A stretch of 64,000 nt of DNA from contig OZ244212.1 of NCBI GenBank assembly GCA_965216695.1, forward strand, positions 4,836,001 to 4,900,000. Direction: 5' to 3'. Under the pieces are notes generated by a model. That model worked only from the letters and a program-made list of their open reading frames with translations, had not been told where the DNA came from and searched no databases. The translations under genes were made by a program, and so were the position numbers. This DNA is from G965216695 sp965216695 (GTDB lineage: Bacteria > Pseudomonadota > Gammaproteobacteria > Pseudomonadales > Azotimanducaceae). Positions 8,628-17,211 of the stretch are shown here, piece by piece (position 1 is the stretch's first letter; the number at the start of each line of letters is the position of its first letter).

Positions 8628-8667
8628 GCTGGGGCCGACGGGCGTTGTAGCCGCCTGTCGCCCCAGC
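8628..8667. terminator. Long bidirectional hairpin between convergent genes
   Basis: The left arm at 8628-8644 pairs with the right arm at 8652-8667 over 16 base pairs, with one bulged C and one G-U pair. It lies between the stops of two convergent genes and would serve both, although neither side has a strong T-run. Confidence 0.55.
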
Positions 8668-8690
8668 TCACTGCGGACCTTCCCTAACGG

Positions 8691-9125
8691 TTAGTGGCCG
8701 CGCCGATCCCGGTGGTGATCGCCGCGACGGTCGGCCCAACGGTCACCGTGGCGATGGCCGTGACCGTCATAGCCGTGATCGCGCCAACCCCGGTACCGAT
8801 GTTTGAATCCGTGGTTACCCCGGTAGGGTCCCCACAAGTGCCTGCGACCATGTTTGTGCGCATGGTAGTGGCGACCGTGAAGGTGCCCCCACCTGCGATG
8901 AAATTTGCGTTCGCGTTTTGTTAGTCGATGATTGCCCGACCAGCCGTACCGCCGCTCGTAATGAACCGGGTGCAGATATGCCTGGTTGTAGCCGTCGCCG
9001 AACGCTACCGTGAGCGCCCACCGGCTATCGTGACGGTCGCCGGCCCAGGCCGTTGCCGGGACAAGGCCTATCACTAGCATCGCGCTCAGCCAACCGGCGC
9101 GCATCACGTGAGTTGCTCTATTCAT
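8691..9125 (-). CDS. His/Arg-rich exported protein
   Basis: A 144-residue protein with a clear signal peptide (hydrophobic LSAMLVIGLVPATAWAG, cleavage after AWA). The mature part becomes extremely rich in His, Arg, Gly and Tyr (HLHGRHYHAHKHGRRHLWG region and HYRDHGYDGHGHRHGDR-like repeats). The composition suggests metal binding in the periplasm or on the envelope. The ATG at 9125 is favoured by GGAGT upstream; an in-frame ATG eight codons earlier is possible. No family is recognised. It points towards the charged helical protein gene at 8119-8613. Confidence 0.6.
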   Translation of the reverse strand: MNRATHVMRAGWLSAMLVIGLVPATAWAGDRHDSRWALTVAFGDGYNQAYLHPVHYERRYGWSGNHRLTKRERKFHRRWGHLHGRHYHAHKHGRRHLWGPYRGNHGFKHRYRGWRDHGYDGHGHRHGDRWADRRGDHHRDRRGH

Positions 9126-9278
9126 TGCAGACTCCTGTTGCTGCTTCATCCGTGCCGTTTACTGTAGCTTTCGGGGATGAAGCGTGACTGAACTGCAGCT
9201 GTCTGAATGCTGAATGGATCGAACGGAGGCGAACCAGAGACGAAACAGAGACGAAACGAACGTGAACGATTTGGAACG

Positions 9279-10310
9279 CTAGTCGGTGCTGGACGAGAGC
9301 ATTTGGGCGTAAGCGCTGATCGACGGTACACCGCCAGTGTGCACGAAGATGACATTGTCGTCAGTGCACTCTGGTACGCGTTCCAGGAGTTGTGCGAGGG
9401 CTTTGCCGGAGTACGCCGGATCCAGAAGTAGCCCCTCCGATTGAGCGGCCAATTCCAACGCTTGTCGTACCCTAGCGTCGGGCAAGCCATATCCTTCGCC
9501 CACGCCATCCCACAGGCTCCAGGGGATCGTTGGCGCGCCTGGATTCGTGGACAAAGCGTCAATGTCGCGGAGCAGCTCGTTGGTTCGCACCGTCAGCGTG
9601 TTGATATCTGAATGATATACGTTGACTCCGACAATACGGGTGTTTCGGTATCGGGCGTCTCTCGTGGCGAGTGCGGTAAAACCAGAAATCAGACCTGCCA
9701 AAGTACCGGCACTCGATGCGCCGGTTACGACGAGGTCTGGATTGAAGCCTGCCTGCAACGCCTGATTGGCAAGCTCCACCGCGCAGCGGACGTATCCAAG
9801 TGCTCCGATCGCGTTCGATCCACCGGGAGGAATCTCAAATACGGTCTCGCCCTGGCGCTGTAGCCTTCTCCTCAGGTCCAGATACGCGGCGTGCACGTTT
9901 TCGGGTCGCACCACATACAGGTGAGCGCCGAGCAGGTGGTCGAGCAGCACGTTGCCATTCGTGCGGTACGCTTCGTCATCCAGTGGCACCTGATCGCTCA
10001 GAATCAGGTGACATGTGATCCCGGCATGGGCGCATGCCGCCGCGGTCTGCCTGGCATGGTTGGACTGGAGCGCGCCGAACGTCACGATGGCAGAAGCCTG
10101 TGCATCCTGCGCTGCCTGAATCAGATACTCTAGCTTGCGTGTCTTGTTGCCCCCTCCGGCCAATCCTGTGCAATCGTCGCGTTTCACATACAGCGAACGG
10201 AGACCGGCTTTGCCGGCAAGCCGGGGAGCTTCGTTCAGCGGCGTTGGTAGCAGAGCGAGCGCGTGACGCGGAATTGCCTCAAGCCACTCGATTCGCAGTT
10301 CGGATGTCAT
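9279..10310 (-). CDS. D-cysteine desulfhydrase / ACC deaminase family PLP enzyme
   Basis: A 343-residue fold-type II PLP enzyme. The opening PTPLNEAPRLAG, the KRDDCTGLAGGGNKTRKLEYL segment containing the Schiff-base Lys, and the SNHARQTAAACA and VTGASSAGTLAG (phosphate-binding) motifs match the D-cysteine desulfhydrase / 1-aminocyclopropane-1-carboxylate deaminase family. Without a test the two activities cannot be separated by sequence; bacterial members in such contexts are usually desulfhydrases releasing H2S, pyruvate and ammonia. It stands alone on the minus strand. Confidence 0.85.
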   Translation of the reverse strand: MTSELRIEWLEAIPRHALALLPTPLNEAPRLAGKAGLRSLYVKRDDCTGLAGGGNKTRKLEYLIQAAQDAQASAIVTFGALQSNHARQTAAACAHAGITCHLILSDQVPLDDEAYRTNGNVLLDHLLGAHLYVVRPENVHAAYLDLRRRLQRQGETVFEIPPGGSNAIGALGYVRCAVELANQALQAGFNPDLVVTGASSAGTLAGLISGFTALATRDARYRNTRIVGVNVYHSDINTLTVRTNELLRDIDALSTNPGAPTIPWSLWDGVGEGYGLPDARVRQALELAAQSEGLLLDPAYSGKALAQLLERVPECTDDNVIFVHTGGVPSISAYAQMLSSSTD

Positions 10311-10383
10311 GAGTAGTCGGTTAGCGGGAACGAGCGGCCATGGTGCGGGGACGGCGACGTTCGTGCAACAAGGGGATTAGAGC

Positions 10384-10462
10384 GCCACGCCCTTGCGGGC
10401 GTGGCGAAGTGTTGCGCCGAACCGGCCCTTGGGGAAGCCGGTCCGCCGCTCCAGGAACGAGG
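10384..10462. other. Two intergenic hairpins
   Basis: A perfect 9-bp hairpin lies at 10384-10405 (arms GCCACGCCC and GGGCGTGGC, loop TTGC). A second, ACCGGC/GCCGGT, lies about 25 nt to its right. They sit downstream of the UrcA-family gene on the minus strand and may end its transcript, but no T-run follows. Confidence 0.4.
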
Positions 10463-10801
10463 TCAGCGTGTGCGGGCTTCCAGGGCTGCAAGCAATGCGG
10501 GATCGCGTTTTTCGGCCGCGGCGTACAGAGCCGGGTGATCAACCTTTGAAACCAGATCGCTCACTACGTCGCGGACGCAGGGTCGATGGTTGCTCAGGTC
10601 CCAGGTGTCGTGTCGGCGGCCGCAGTAGCTTTTTGCTTCGAATTGAATTCGCTCGTACAGCTCCTGCGTGTCGGCGGGCGATCGAAGATCGCTGGCTGAG
10701 TACCGCAGCTGATACGAATCGTTGGCGAACGCGTTGGCAGCGAGCGATGCTGCAAGCACCGCGCCTGTGAATGCGGAGAGTGCCGATGTCTTCAAATTCA
10801 T
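10463..10801 (-). CDS. UrcA family protein
   Basis: A 112-residue exported protein. The signal peptide is MNLKTSALSAFTGAVLAASL- with cleavage after ANAFA. The mature part has the UrcA pattern: a YSASDLRSPADTQELYERI segment and two Cys (SYCGRR and HRPCVRDVV) likely forming a disulfide. The GGGAG ribosome site just upstream fixes the ATG at 10801. The family occurs in proteobacteria and its function is unknown. Confidence 0.8.
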   Translation of the reverse strand: MNLKTSALSAFTGAVLAASLAANAFANDSYQLRYSASDLRSPADTQELYERIQFEAKSYCGRRHDTWDLSNHRPCVRDVVSDLVSKVDHPALYAAAEKRDPALLAALEARTR

Positions 10802-11097
10802 GTGGATGCTCCCTGATCGATTGTTCGTTACGGCCGGTTTGAGATGTCGAACGTTTTATGACCGCCTTGTAGATAAAGATGCGTGGAATCGGGAAAGGGT
10901 TGCAGTACGTCTTCAAATATTTTTGGTGTTCGACAATTCTCGGCGGATGTGCCGTTTAGATGTGGTGTGATCGGCTGATCCGCAAGCATGTGATCTACGC
11001 CACGAAACTGGCTCCGTTCCTCCTATCGCGTGGTGCAAACAGCTAGAGTTCGTTGCAGAAAAGGACGTCCCAACAACAGACAGCGGAGTAACGACGC
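10802..11097. other. Intergenic region with no recognised feature
   Basis: About 295 bp between the divergent UrcA-family gene and the 182-residue protein gene. It must hold promoters for both, but I see no repeat, RNA gene or convincing hairpin. Confidence 0.4.
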
Positions 11098-11646
11098 GTG
11101 CGCTGGTGGATCTTGCTCGCAATCGTGGCCGTTATCGGCCTGCTCAATCACACACAGCCGGAACCTCTCGCTGCAGCCAGTGACGAGCTGACGTATCCCG
11201 GATATCAGTTGACGCCGCTCGAAGCCTTCGCCATAGAAGCGCGCGTTCTAGGGCGGGAGGACTACTGGCTTGGCCGGGAATCCGAAGTTTCCCCCACGGA
11301 CCTGGTGCTCGGTTGGGGACCCATGGCGAGCGATGCCGTTCTTCAGGAAATCAGCATCGATCAGCGCAATCGGTGGTATCACTGGCGCTCTAACGATCTA
11401 CCGATACCGAAGCGGTCGATCGAAACGCACAGTGCCAATGTGCACATCATTCCGCGAACGGAAGCGGTCAAGCAACAGTTGCGGGAGGTGTCCCGGGACG
11501 ACCGGCTGCGCCTCTCAGGCACGCTGGTGGAAGTTCGTGCCGCTGATGGCTGGCGCTGGCGCAGCTCGCTGACGCGAGAGGACACCGGTAAAGGTTCTTG
11601 CGAGGTGCTCTGGTTGGAGCGCATCGAACGTCTCTCCGGCGCCTGA
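11098..11646 (+). CDS. Membrane-anchored hypothetical protein
   Basis: A 182-residue protein beginning with one hydrophobic segment (WWILLAIVAVIGLL), a signal anchor. A soluble alpha/beta part follows with many Trp residues (DYWLGRESEVSPTDLVLGWG, RWYHWRSNDLP). The C-terminal half reads like a small beta-domain (VHIIPRT ... LRLSGTLVEVRAADGWRW) such as those that hold a lipid or nucleotide, but no family can be named. The GTG start at 11098 follows GCGGAG. It is alone on the plus strand. Confidence 0.6.
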   Translation: MRWWILLAIVAVIGLLNHTQPEPLAAASDELTYPGYQLTPLEAFAIEARVLGREDYWLGRESEVSPTDLVLGWGPMASDAVLQEISIDQRNRWYHWRSNDLPIPKRSIETHSANVHIIPRTEAVKQQLREVSRDDRLRLSGTLVEVRAADGWRWRSSLTREDTGKGSCEVLWLERIERLSGA

Positions 11647-11819
11647 TCTCGTAGGTCGTATCGTCCGTAACGGATACCCTTCGCACGGTTGCACGACCGT
11701 TGGCGCATCTCGTACGACGCGTGGGTGCGTGTGGTGCTACCTCACACGCGGTTTTCGCGCATGGTTCCTGCCCCGCTTACCTTTGCCGTTGACCCAACAA
11801 CGCAAACAGGAGCAATGCC

Positions 11820-12482
11820 ATGCGTGTCAAACGAATACTTACGTCCGTGATTGCAACGTTCGATGACTTCGTCACTCGGGTGGAGAATCATGAGGCGATT
11901 GCAGATTCCGTCATCGAGGACGTACGCAAAGGAGCTGCGCGGATTCGCGTGGAGATCCGACGGGCGGGATTGCGCTCGGCCGAGCTTGAACGCGAAACTC
12001 AGGACCTGCGGCGCGACGTCGAACGCTGGCGAGCGAGAGCTGTAGCACTCGGCGAATCTGGCACCGACGCGGACCGCGAGCGAGCGCTGGAGTGCGTCCG
12101 GCGTCTCGAATCTGCAGAGAGCCGTAAGCGTGACCTGGAGGTGGACAGCGAGCGCCACGCGGCGTCCACCGATGCGCTCCGGCGTCAGTTGGCGCGCGTG
12201 GAACAACACCTCACCGAACTTGAGCGTCGACGTGCGGAACTCGTTTCGATGAGTGCAGTTGCGGGAAGCGCCAAGGTTGCCGACGCGCATTGTCTGGACA
12301 ACGCGACGCGTTCCGGTGATGTGTTTGACCGTTGGGAGGTTTCAATCGCGGCGGCTGTTCCAGGTTCGCAGCCGGCGGACGATGATGCATTTGCGCGTGC
12401 GTTCGATCGTGAAGAAGAGGACACGGCGCTTGCGGAGCGGCTCGATGACCTGATGCAGGGGCGGGAGGTGGATGATGCATAG
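11820..12482 (+). CDS. PspA/IM30-like coiled-coil protein
   Basis: A 220-residue protein that is almost all helix. Its start (residues 1-25) is an amphipathic helix with FDDFVTRVENHEA, followed by long coiled coils with strong Glu/Arg heptads (LRSAELERETQDLRRDVERWRARA onward) and a disordered acidic tail. This is the layout of PspA/IM30 membrane-remodelling proteins, although the sequence is divergent. AGGAG precedes the ATG. It overlaps by 11 bp a gene for a large membrane protein and probably works with it at the inner membrane during envelope stress. Confidence 0.6.
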   Translation: MRVKRILTSVIATFDDFVTRVENHEAIADSVIEDVRKGAARIRVEIRRAGLRSAELERETQDLRRDVERWRARAVALGESGTDADRERALECVRRLESAESRKRDLEVDSERHAASTDALRRQLARVEQHLTELERRRAELVSMSAVAGSAKVADAHCLDNATRSGDVFDRWEVSIAAAVPGSQPADDDAFARAFDREEEDTALAERLDDLMQGREVDDA

Positions 12483-13758
12483 CACGATCGTTTCCCTTAC
12501 GCGCAGCCTGCGAGCTCTCGGTGGGCTCGCGGTGGCTGCCGCGGGCGGCATGTTCCTGTTACAGGGTCTGGATGCATCAGATGCGCTCTGGCGCGGCTGG
12601 TTGTGCCTCTCGCTGGTTGCGGGTGCTGGGATCGCCGCAGCCGTTTCGCTGCGGGCCTTTGACGATGCGAAGAGCGCCCGCCTTCTGTTCACGATTGCAG
12701 CGGGTCTGCTCACCGCACAGATGGCCCAGGTGGGTGGGATGATTCACGAATTGAGTGCAACGTCGGAATCCATGACGCCGTATTTTGCAGGTGTCACCGG
12801 ACCCGGCACGCTACAGGTCGCGATCGCAACACTGGCGGCATTCGCACCGGTTGCGTTCGCAGCATTCAGCGTGCTGGTGCGCCCCGAACGGCGGCAGCTG
12901 ACGTTGTATCTGCTGCTGGGCTGCGCGACCCTCTGGTTGCCGTTTCGTGAAGGTTTAGCCGGCCTTGTCGTGGTCGGAGCGCTCATTGGCGTCTTCTACG
13001 GATTCAATCGGGGTGCAAATGCCCGGCAGCCGGTCTGGCGTACACCGGAAGCTTTGGTCGCACGCGGACTCGTGTTGCTACCCGCTGCGATTGGACTGCT
13101 ACGCTGGGCGTTCCACGCGGGTGTGGGTGAAGCCATGACGCTGACGGTGTTCGGCCTTGCACTGTGCGCCTGGTACCGCGTCAGTCGGACGCGGGCCTTG
13201 GCGGGCGCGCCTGGCGCGGACGCATGGTCTCCGGGTTTGCTGCTTACGGTTACGCACGCGTTCGGTGTGCTGTGTGTTGCGGTGGGCTGGATGTTCGGTG
13301 TGGGCGATCTGATTCACGGCTGGTCTTCGCCGTTTGCGGCCGCATTGATCGCGTCACCTGCGGCTGCATTTGCCTACGCAGAAAGCCGAAGGTCGGAATC
13401 ACTGAGCGTCGTGCTTGCGGCGTTCGCGGCCCTGATTCAACTTGTGCTGCATGTGTTCCTGCTGGCGCTCGGCGAAGGCGAGGCGCTCGCAGCCGTGCTG
13501 TTGCTTGCGGCGATCACCGGAAGTGCCGGTGTCCTGTTGAAGGATCGCGTGTTAACCGCAGCGGCAATTCTCGGGTCGGTACTCGCTGCCATCAGGCTGG
13601 CTGCACTCGTGTTGTCCATGGCCATGCTCAATGCCTGGGTCGCACTGGCAATCGCCGGCATCGCGGTGGTTGTTGGTGCGTCCGCGATTGAACGACATGG
13701 CGCCTCGTGGCTCGCTCGACTGGGACGGTCGGACGAGGGCCAGCGCCCGCTTGTCTGA
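12472..13758 (+). CDS. Polytopic membrane protein of unknown function
   Basis: A 428-residue protein with roughly ten or more hydrophobic helices and short polar loops, and no soluble domain. The ATG at 12472 has GGGAGG 4 nt upstream and overlaps the end of the PspA-like gene, so the two are translated together. No transporter or enzyme motif is recognised. The pairing with a PspA-like coiled-coil protein suggests a membrane partner in envelope maintenance, but that is inference only. Confidence 0.65.
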   Translation: MMHSTIVSLTRSLRALGGLAVAAAGGMFLLQGLDASDALWRGWLCLSLVAGAGIAAAVSLRAFDDAKSARLLFTIAAGLLTAQMAQVGGMIHELSATSESMTPYFAGVTGPGTLQVAIATLAAFAPVAFAAFSVLVRPERRQLTLYLLLGCATLWLPFREGLAGLVVVGALIGVFYGFNRGANARQPVWRTPEALVARGLVLLPAAIGLLRWAFHAGVGEAMTLTVFGLALCAWYRVSRTRALAGAPGADAWSPGLLLTVTHAFGVLCVAVGWMFGVGDLIHGWSSPFAAALIASPAAAFAYAESRRSESLSVVLAAFAALIQLVLHVFLLALGEGEALAAVLLLAAITGSAGVLLKDRVLTAAAILGSVLAAIRLAALVLSMAMLNAWVALAIAGIAVVVGASAIERHGASWLARLGRSDEGQRPLV

Positions 13759-13769
13759 TCCCCCGATAC

Positions 13770-13790
13770 GCCCCGGCAGGATGCCGGGGC
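13770..13790 (+). terminator. Strong GC hairpin after the membrane protein gene
   Basis: Arms GCCCCGGCA (13770-13778) and TGCCGGGGC (13782-13790) pair perfectly with a 3-nt loop, 12 bp after the stop codon. No T-run follows. Confidence 0.55.
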
Positions 13791-13896
13791 GATTGCGGGC
13801 GTCGATCTCGAGCTTTTATAGCCCCCATTCAACCCGCGTATAGCCCGCGTTCGCAATGCCGGGTACATTGGTGATCTACCTTCCAGTGTCGTCGCG

Positions 13897-14661
13897 TTGT
13901 CTACTCTCGTACTCCAATCGTTTCCGCTTCCGCTCACTTCCGTGTGGATCGAGCGCTGTATCGAAAGCATCGCAGGATGGGCTCGGCACGCAGGATTTCA
14001 CCACCGGCTGATCGGCGATGAACTGTTCGACTATCTGGGTGCGGACTTCCGGGGTCTCGTAGCAGTTGATCCGGTGGTTGCCAGCGATTTGGCGCGTCTC
14101 GAAGCGCTACGGCACGCCCTCGGCGACTACGACACGGTGGTGTGGTGTGATGCGGATTTTATCGTGTTCGACCCGACGCGATTCGTGCTGCCCGATGAAC
14201 CCTTCTGCGTTGGTCGAGAGATCTGGGTCGAGGAACATCCGCAGCGCCAAGGTCGACTTCGAGCGTTCAAACAGGTTCACAACGCGTTGTTGATGTTCCG
14301 TCGCGGCAATCCCTTCCTCGGCTACTACATCTACTGCTGCCGGCGTATTCTCGCGCGCTATCCGGAACCGGCGGTTGCACAAACGCTTGGACCGAAACTG
14401 CTGAGCGCGTTGCACAATGTGGCTGCGCTGCCGGTTATGGAAACGGCGGCTGTTCTACCGCCGCGGGTTCGAACCGACGTGCTCAACGGTGGCGGACCTG
14501 CTTTGTCACTGTTGCGCGCGCGTAGCGCGGAGACGCCCGCCGGAGTGAATCTGTGCCGGTCGTACGAGTTCCGCGACGGCGTGCACACCGGATCGATCCA
14601 GTGCACCATCGATCTTCTACTTCGGTCGGCCGACCCGTTCTGCTGGAAAGACGATGACTGA
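13897..14661 (+). CDS. Glycosyltransferase-like protein (GT-A type)
   Basis: A 254-residue protein without a signal peptide. A DAD-type metal/nucleotide-sugar motif lies in the strand VVWCDADFIVFDP, and later segments (HNALLMFRRGNPFLGYYI) resemble the GT-A glycosyltransferases related to family 32 or galactosyl/mannosyl transferases. The acceptor and sugar are unknown. The only usable start is the TTG at 13897. Its last 8 bp overlap the CoA-transferase gene, so it belongs to the operon that runs to 19732, where it looks out of place functionally. Confidence 0.55.
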   Translation: MSTLVLQSFPLPLTSVWIERCIESIAGWARHAGFHHRLIGDELFDYLGADFRGLVAVDPVVASDLARLEALRHALGDYDTVVWCDADFIVFDPTRFVLPDEPFCVGREIWVEEHPQRQGRLRAFKQVHNALLMFRRGNPFLGYYIYCCRRILARYPEPAVAQTLGPKLLSALHNVAALPVMETAAVLPPRVRTDVLNGGGPALSLLRARSAETPAGVNLCRSYEFRDGVHTGSIQCTIDLLLRSADPFCWKDDD

Positions 14662-15775
14662 TCCGTTTCGAGCGCTGGTTGTAGTCGCCATCGAACAGGC
14701 GGTGGCGGCGCCTTATGCATCGCGTTTGCTCGCGGACGCAGGGGCGACGGTATACAAAGTGGAGCGTCCGGAGGGTGACTTCGCACGGTACTACGATACC
14801 TGGGCGGCGGGTTCGAGCAGCTATTTCGTCTGGCTGAACTATGGTAAACGTTCCGTCGTTTGCGATCTCGGCACGTCCGATGGACAGCGCGTGCTGAATG
14901 CGCTGGTAGAACACGCGGATGTGGTGATTCAGAATCTAAAACCGGGCGTCCTGGAACGGCGCAACGTTTCCCTGGCTGAGCACCGGCAGCGGAATCCCGA
15001 TCTCATTACCTGCAGCATCAGCGGCTACGGGGTTGAAGGTCCGTTTGCGCGCCGCAAAGCCTATGACCTACTGGTACAGGCAGATTCGGGTCTGGCTTCC
15101 ATTACCGGCACCGCGGATGGCCCGGGACGGGTCGGGATATCGGTGGTTGACATCGCCACCGGGATGCACGCGCATCAGTCCATTTTGCGTGCGCTGTTCC
15201 GCCGTGCGAGCGGTGGGGGTGGCGAACACATCGAAATTTCGATGTTTCAGGCAATTGCCGAATGGCTCGCGGTACCCCTGATTCAGTACAGGGCGACCGG
15301 ACGGGCGCCGTCGCGTGCCGGGTTGGTGCATCCGGGCATTGCACCCTATGGTGCTTTTTTTTGCGGCGATGGCAGACCGGTGCTGCTTTCGGTTCAGAAT
15401 GAGGCCGAGTGGGGCAGACTCGTTGCTGCGCTGTCTCCGACCATGGTACCGGCAGACGCGGACTGGGCATCGAACGCTGCGCGGGTAGCCGATCGTGCGC
15501 GGGTTGACGGGGCGGTGCAGCAGGCGCTCGAACGCGAGAGTTTCGAACACGTATGTGAGCTGTTGGAGGCGGCTGACGTTGCCTTTGCGCCGTTGAACGA
15601 CATTCCAGGGCTCGATTCGCATCCGCATCTGACCAGCATCGACGTGTCGGTAGCCGGCACACCCTTCGAAATCCCGATACCTGCCTCCGGGGCTCGGGAG
15701 CGGATGTGGGGCCGTGCGGTCCCCGACCTTGGAGAACATACGGCCGAGGCGATTGCCTGGGTGGAATCACGTTGA
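14654..15775 (+). CDS. CaiB/BaiF-type CoA transferase (class III)
   Basis: A 373-residue family III CoA transferase. Recognisable parts are VAAPYASRLLADAGATVYKVERPEGD near the N-terminus, the AYDLLVQADSGL segment with the catalytic Asp, GISVVDIATGMHA, and the HPGIAPYGAF region. Such enzymes move CoA between acids, usually from succinyl-CoA or an acyl-CoA product to a new substrate. It starts inside the glycosyltransferase gene and lies 11 bp before the interrupted dehydrogenase gene, so it probably activates the substrate of the same pathway. Confidence 0.9.
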   Translation: MTDPFRALVVVAIEQAVAAPYASRLLADAGATVYKVERPEGDFARYYDTWAAGSSSYFVWLNYGKRSVVCDLGTSDGQRVLNALVEHADVVIQNLKPGVLERRNVSLAEHRQRNPDLITCSISGYGVEGPFARRKAYDLLVQADSGLASITGTADGPGRVGISVVDIATGMHAHQSILRALFRRASGGGGEHIEISMFQAIAEWLAVPLIQYRATGRAPSRAGLVHPGIAPYGAFFCGDGRPVLLSVQNEAEWGRLVAALSPTMVPADADWASNAARVADRARVDGAVQQALERESFEHVCELLEAADVAFAPLNDIPGLDSHPHLTSIDVSVAGTPFEIPIPASGARERMWGRAVPDLGEHTAEAIAWVESR

Positions 15776-15875
15776 CAGGAAAACCGATGAAAACATTTGA
15801 AGACAAACTCGCGGTAGTAACCGGCGGAGGTTCCGGAATGGGGCGGGAGTTGGTGGTGCAACTGGCAGCGCAGGG

Positions 15876-15883
15876 CGCGAACG
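15876..15883 (+). repeat. Target-site duplication, left copy
   Basis: CGCGAACG just before the left end of the IS element; the same 8 bp follows its right end. Eight bases is usual for IS256-family transposition. Confidence 0.85.
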
Positions 15884-15911
15884 GATTGAGCAACATTTCT
15901 TCTGTAAATTT
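15884..15911. repeat. Left inverted repeat of the IS element
   Basis: Starts GATTGAGCAACATTTC and continues into TTCTGTAAATT. Compared with the reverse complement of the right end it matches at about 19 of 28 positions, with the core perfect. Confidence 0.8.
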
Positions 15912-15914
15912 CGG

Positions 15915-17096
15915 CTATCCCTCGACGGCTGCCTGATTCTGGAACGACAGATACCGTTTGTCGGCGGTCTGCCAATCTTCCGCAATCTCCATCAACACAG
16001 CGCTCACCAAACGTAAACAAGACGCCTCATTCGGGAATAGCCGCGCTACGCGCGTGCGCCGTCGGATCTCTTCGTTCAGCCGTTCGATCAGATTCGTCGT
16101 TCTCAGGCGCCGCCGGTGATTTGATGGCAGACTGAACACCGTAAAACCTTCTGGCAAATTCTCTTCGGCCCACGCCGCCAGTTGCGGCGCCTTCGTCTCA
16201 TGTTTCTTGATCAGCTTTTCCAGCAAACGATTGGCCTCATCCAGATCCGGTGCATTGAAGATGGCACGGATATCCGCAGCCACCTGACTCCGCATGGCCT
16301 GCGTCGGCACATACTGCCCGGCATTCTGCTGCAAATGAAATTGGCAACGCTGCCAGGGGACGCTCGGAAATACCGCTTGTCGAGCCGCTTTGAGCCCTTC
16401 ATGCGCGTCGCTCACGATCAGCTGGACACCGTGCAGGCCGCGGTCTTTCAGCTCCGTAAGAAACGCTCGCCAGTGCACTTCGGCTTCAGACAGTGAAACC
16501 GAACAACCGAGAACGTCTCTGTGGCCGTCTGCACCGACACCACAGGCAATCAACACGGCCGCGTCGAGTACTTGGCCACCTTGGCGCACCTTCTCATATC
16601 GTGCGTCCAGCACAATGTATCGATAACTGCCTAACTGTCGCTCCCGCCACGCCATCAGCATCTCGTCGAGTTCTTGCGCTGCTCGAGAGACTTGGGCAGA
16701 GCTCACCTCCATCCCGCAGAGTTCTTCAACGATCTTCTTTACGCGCCGGGTTGAGACCCCTTGCACGTACATCTCAGCGATCGACAGCAGCAACGCGCGT
16801 TCCGAGCGCAGGCCTTTCTCCAGGCTTTGCGGGTAGAACTCGCAATCCCGGGTTTGCGGCACTTTCAGTGGCAACTCGCCCAATCGGGTCTTAACGGTCT
16901 TGCCCTTAAACCCGTTGGCGTAGCCCGCCCTGGCCGCGCTGCGCTCGTAGGGCGCCGCGCCCAGGTACTCGCTTCGTTCGGCAACCATCGCCGCGTTCAT
17001 CAACACCGTCACCGCGTCGGCCAGTCCGTCGAAGCCATGGTCTTTCAGCAATTCCAATGCGTCGCCAATCGATCTATTCTCTGCTCGCTGAGCCAT
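15915..17096 (-). CDS. IS256-family transposase
   Basis: A 393-residue DDE transposase of the mutator/IS256 type. It has the opening DALELLKDHGFDGLADAVTVLMN, the first catalytic Asp in IVLDARYEKVRQ, the second in LIVSDAHEGLKAA, and the Glu in RLNEEIRRRTRVARLFPNE, followed by the family C-terminus. The full length matches active members, and no frameshift or stop is seen, so the element may still be able to move. It fills nearly the whole element, with the start about 107 bp from the right end. Confidence 0.95.
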   Translation of the reverse strand: MAQRAENRSIGDALELLKDHGFDGLADAVTVLMNAAMVAERSEYLGAAPYERSAARAGYANGFKGKTVKTRLGELPLKVPQTRDCEFYPQSLEKGLRSERALLLSIAEMYVQGVSTRRVKKIVEELCGMEVSSAQVSRAAQELDEMLMAWRERQLGSYRYIVLDARYEKVRQGGQVLDAAVLIACGVGADGHRDVLGCSVSLSEAEVHWRAFLTELKDRGLHGVQLIVSDAHEGLKAARQAVFPSVPWQRCQFHLQQNAGQYVPTQAMRSQVAADIRAIFNAPDLDEANRLLEKLIKKHETKAPQLAAWAEENLPEGFTVFSLPSNHRRRLRTTNLIERLNEEIRRRTRVARLFPNEASCLRLVSAVLMEIAEDWQTADKRYLSFQNQAAVEG

Positions 17097-17175
17097 TTCT
17101 GTTTCCTCTCGTTTGCAAACACCACATTCGCTTTCGAAAGGATAACCGGATGGCTCAGCTCTTTTGAGCCTTCAG

Positions 17176-17203
17176 CAATTTACAGAAAATACGTTACACC
17201 ACC
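17176..17203. repeat. Right inverted repeat of the IS element
   Basis: Contains AATTTACAGAA, the reverse complement of the left core, and ends ...GTTACACCACC at the junction with the duplicated target. Confidence 0.8.
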
Positions 17204-17211
17204 CGCGAACG
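17204..17211 (+). repeat. Target-site duplication, right copy
   Basis: CGCGAACG, identical to 15876-15883; removing one copy together with the element restores the dehydrogenase reading frame. Confidence 0.85.

Larger units (their letters stand above)
15884..17203 (-). mobile_element. IS256-family insertion sequence (1,320 bp)
   Basis: A complete insertion element with one transposase gene on the minus strand. The ends are imperfect inverted repeats of about 28 bp (15884-15911 and 17176-17203), sharing a perfect TTCTGTAAATT core. Flanking 8-bp direct repeats (CGCGAACG) are identical. It is inserted inside a short-chain dehydrogenase gene of the CoA-transferase/selenoprotein operon. Because the genes downstream lie on the opposite strand to the transposase, it could reduce their transcription or, if an outward promoter exists, drive it. 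Confidence 0.9.
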
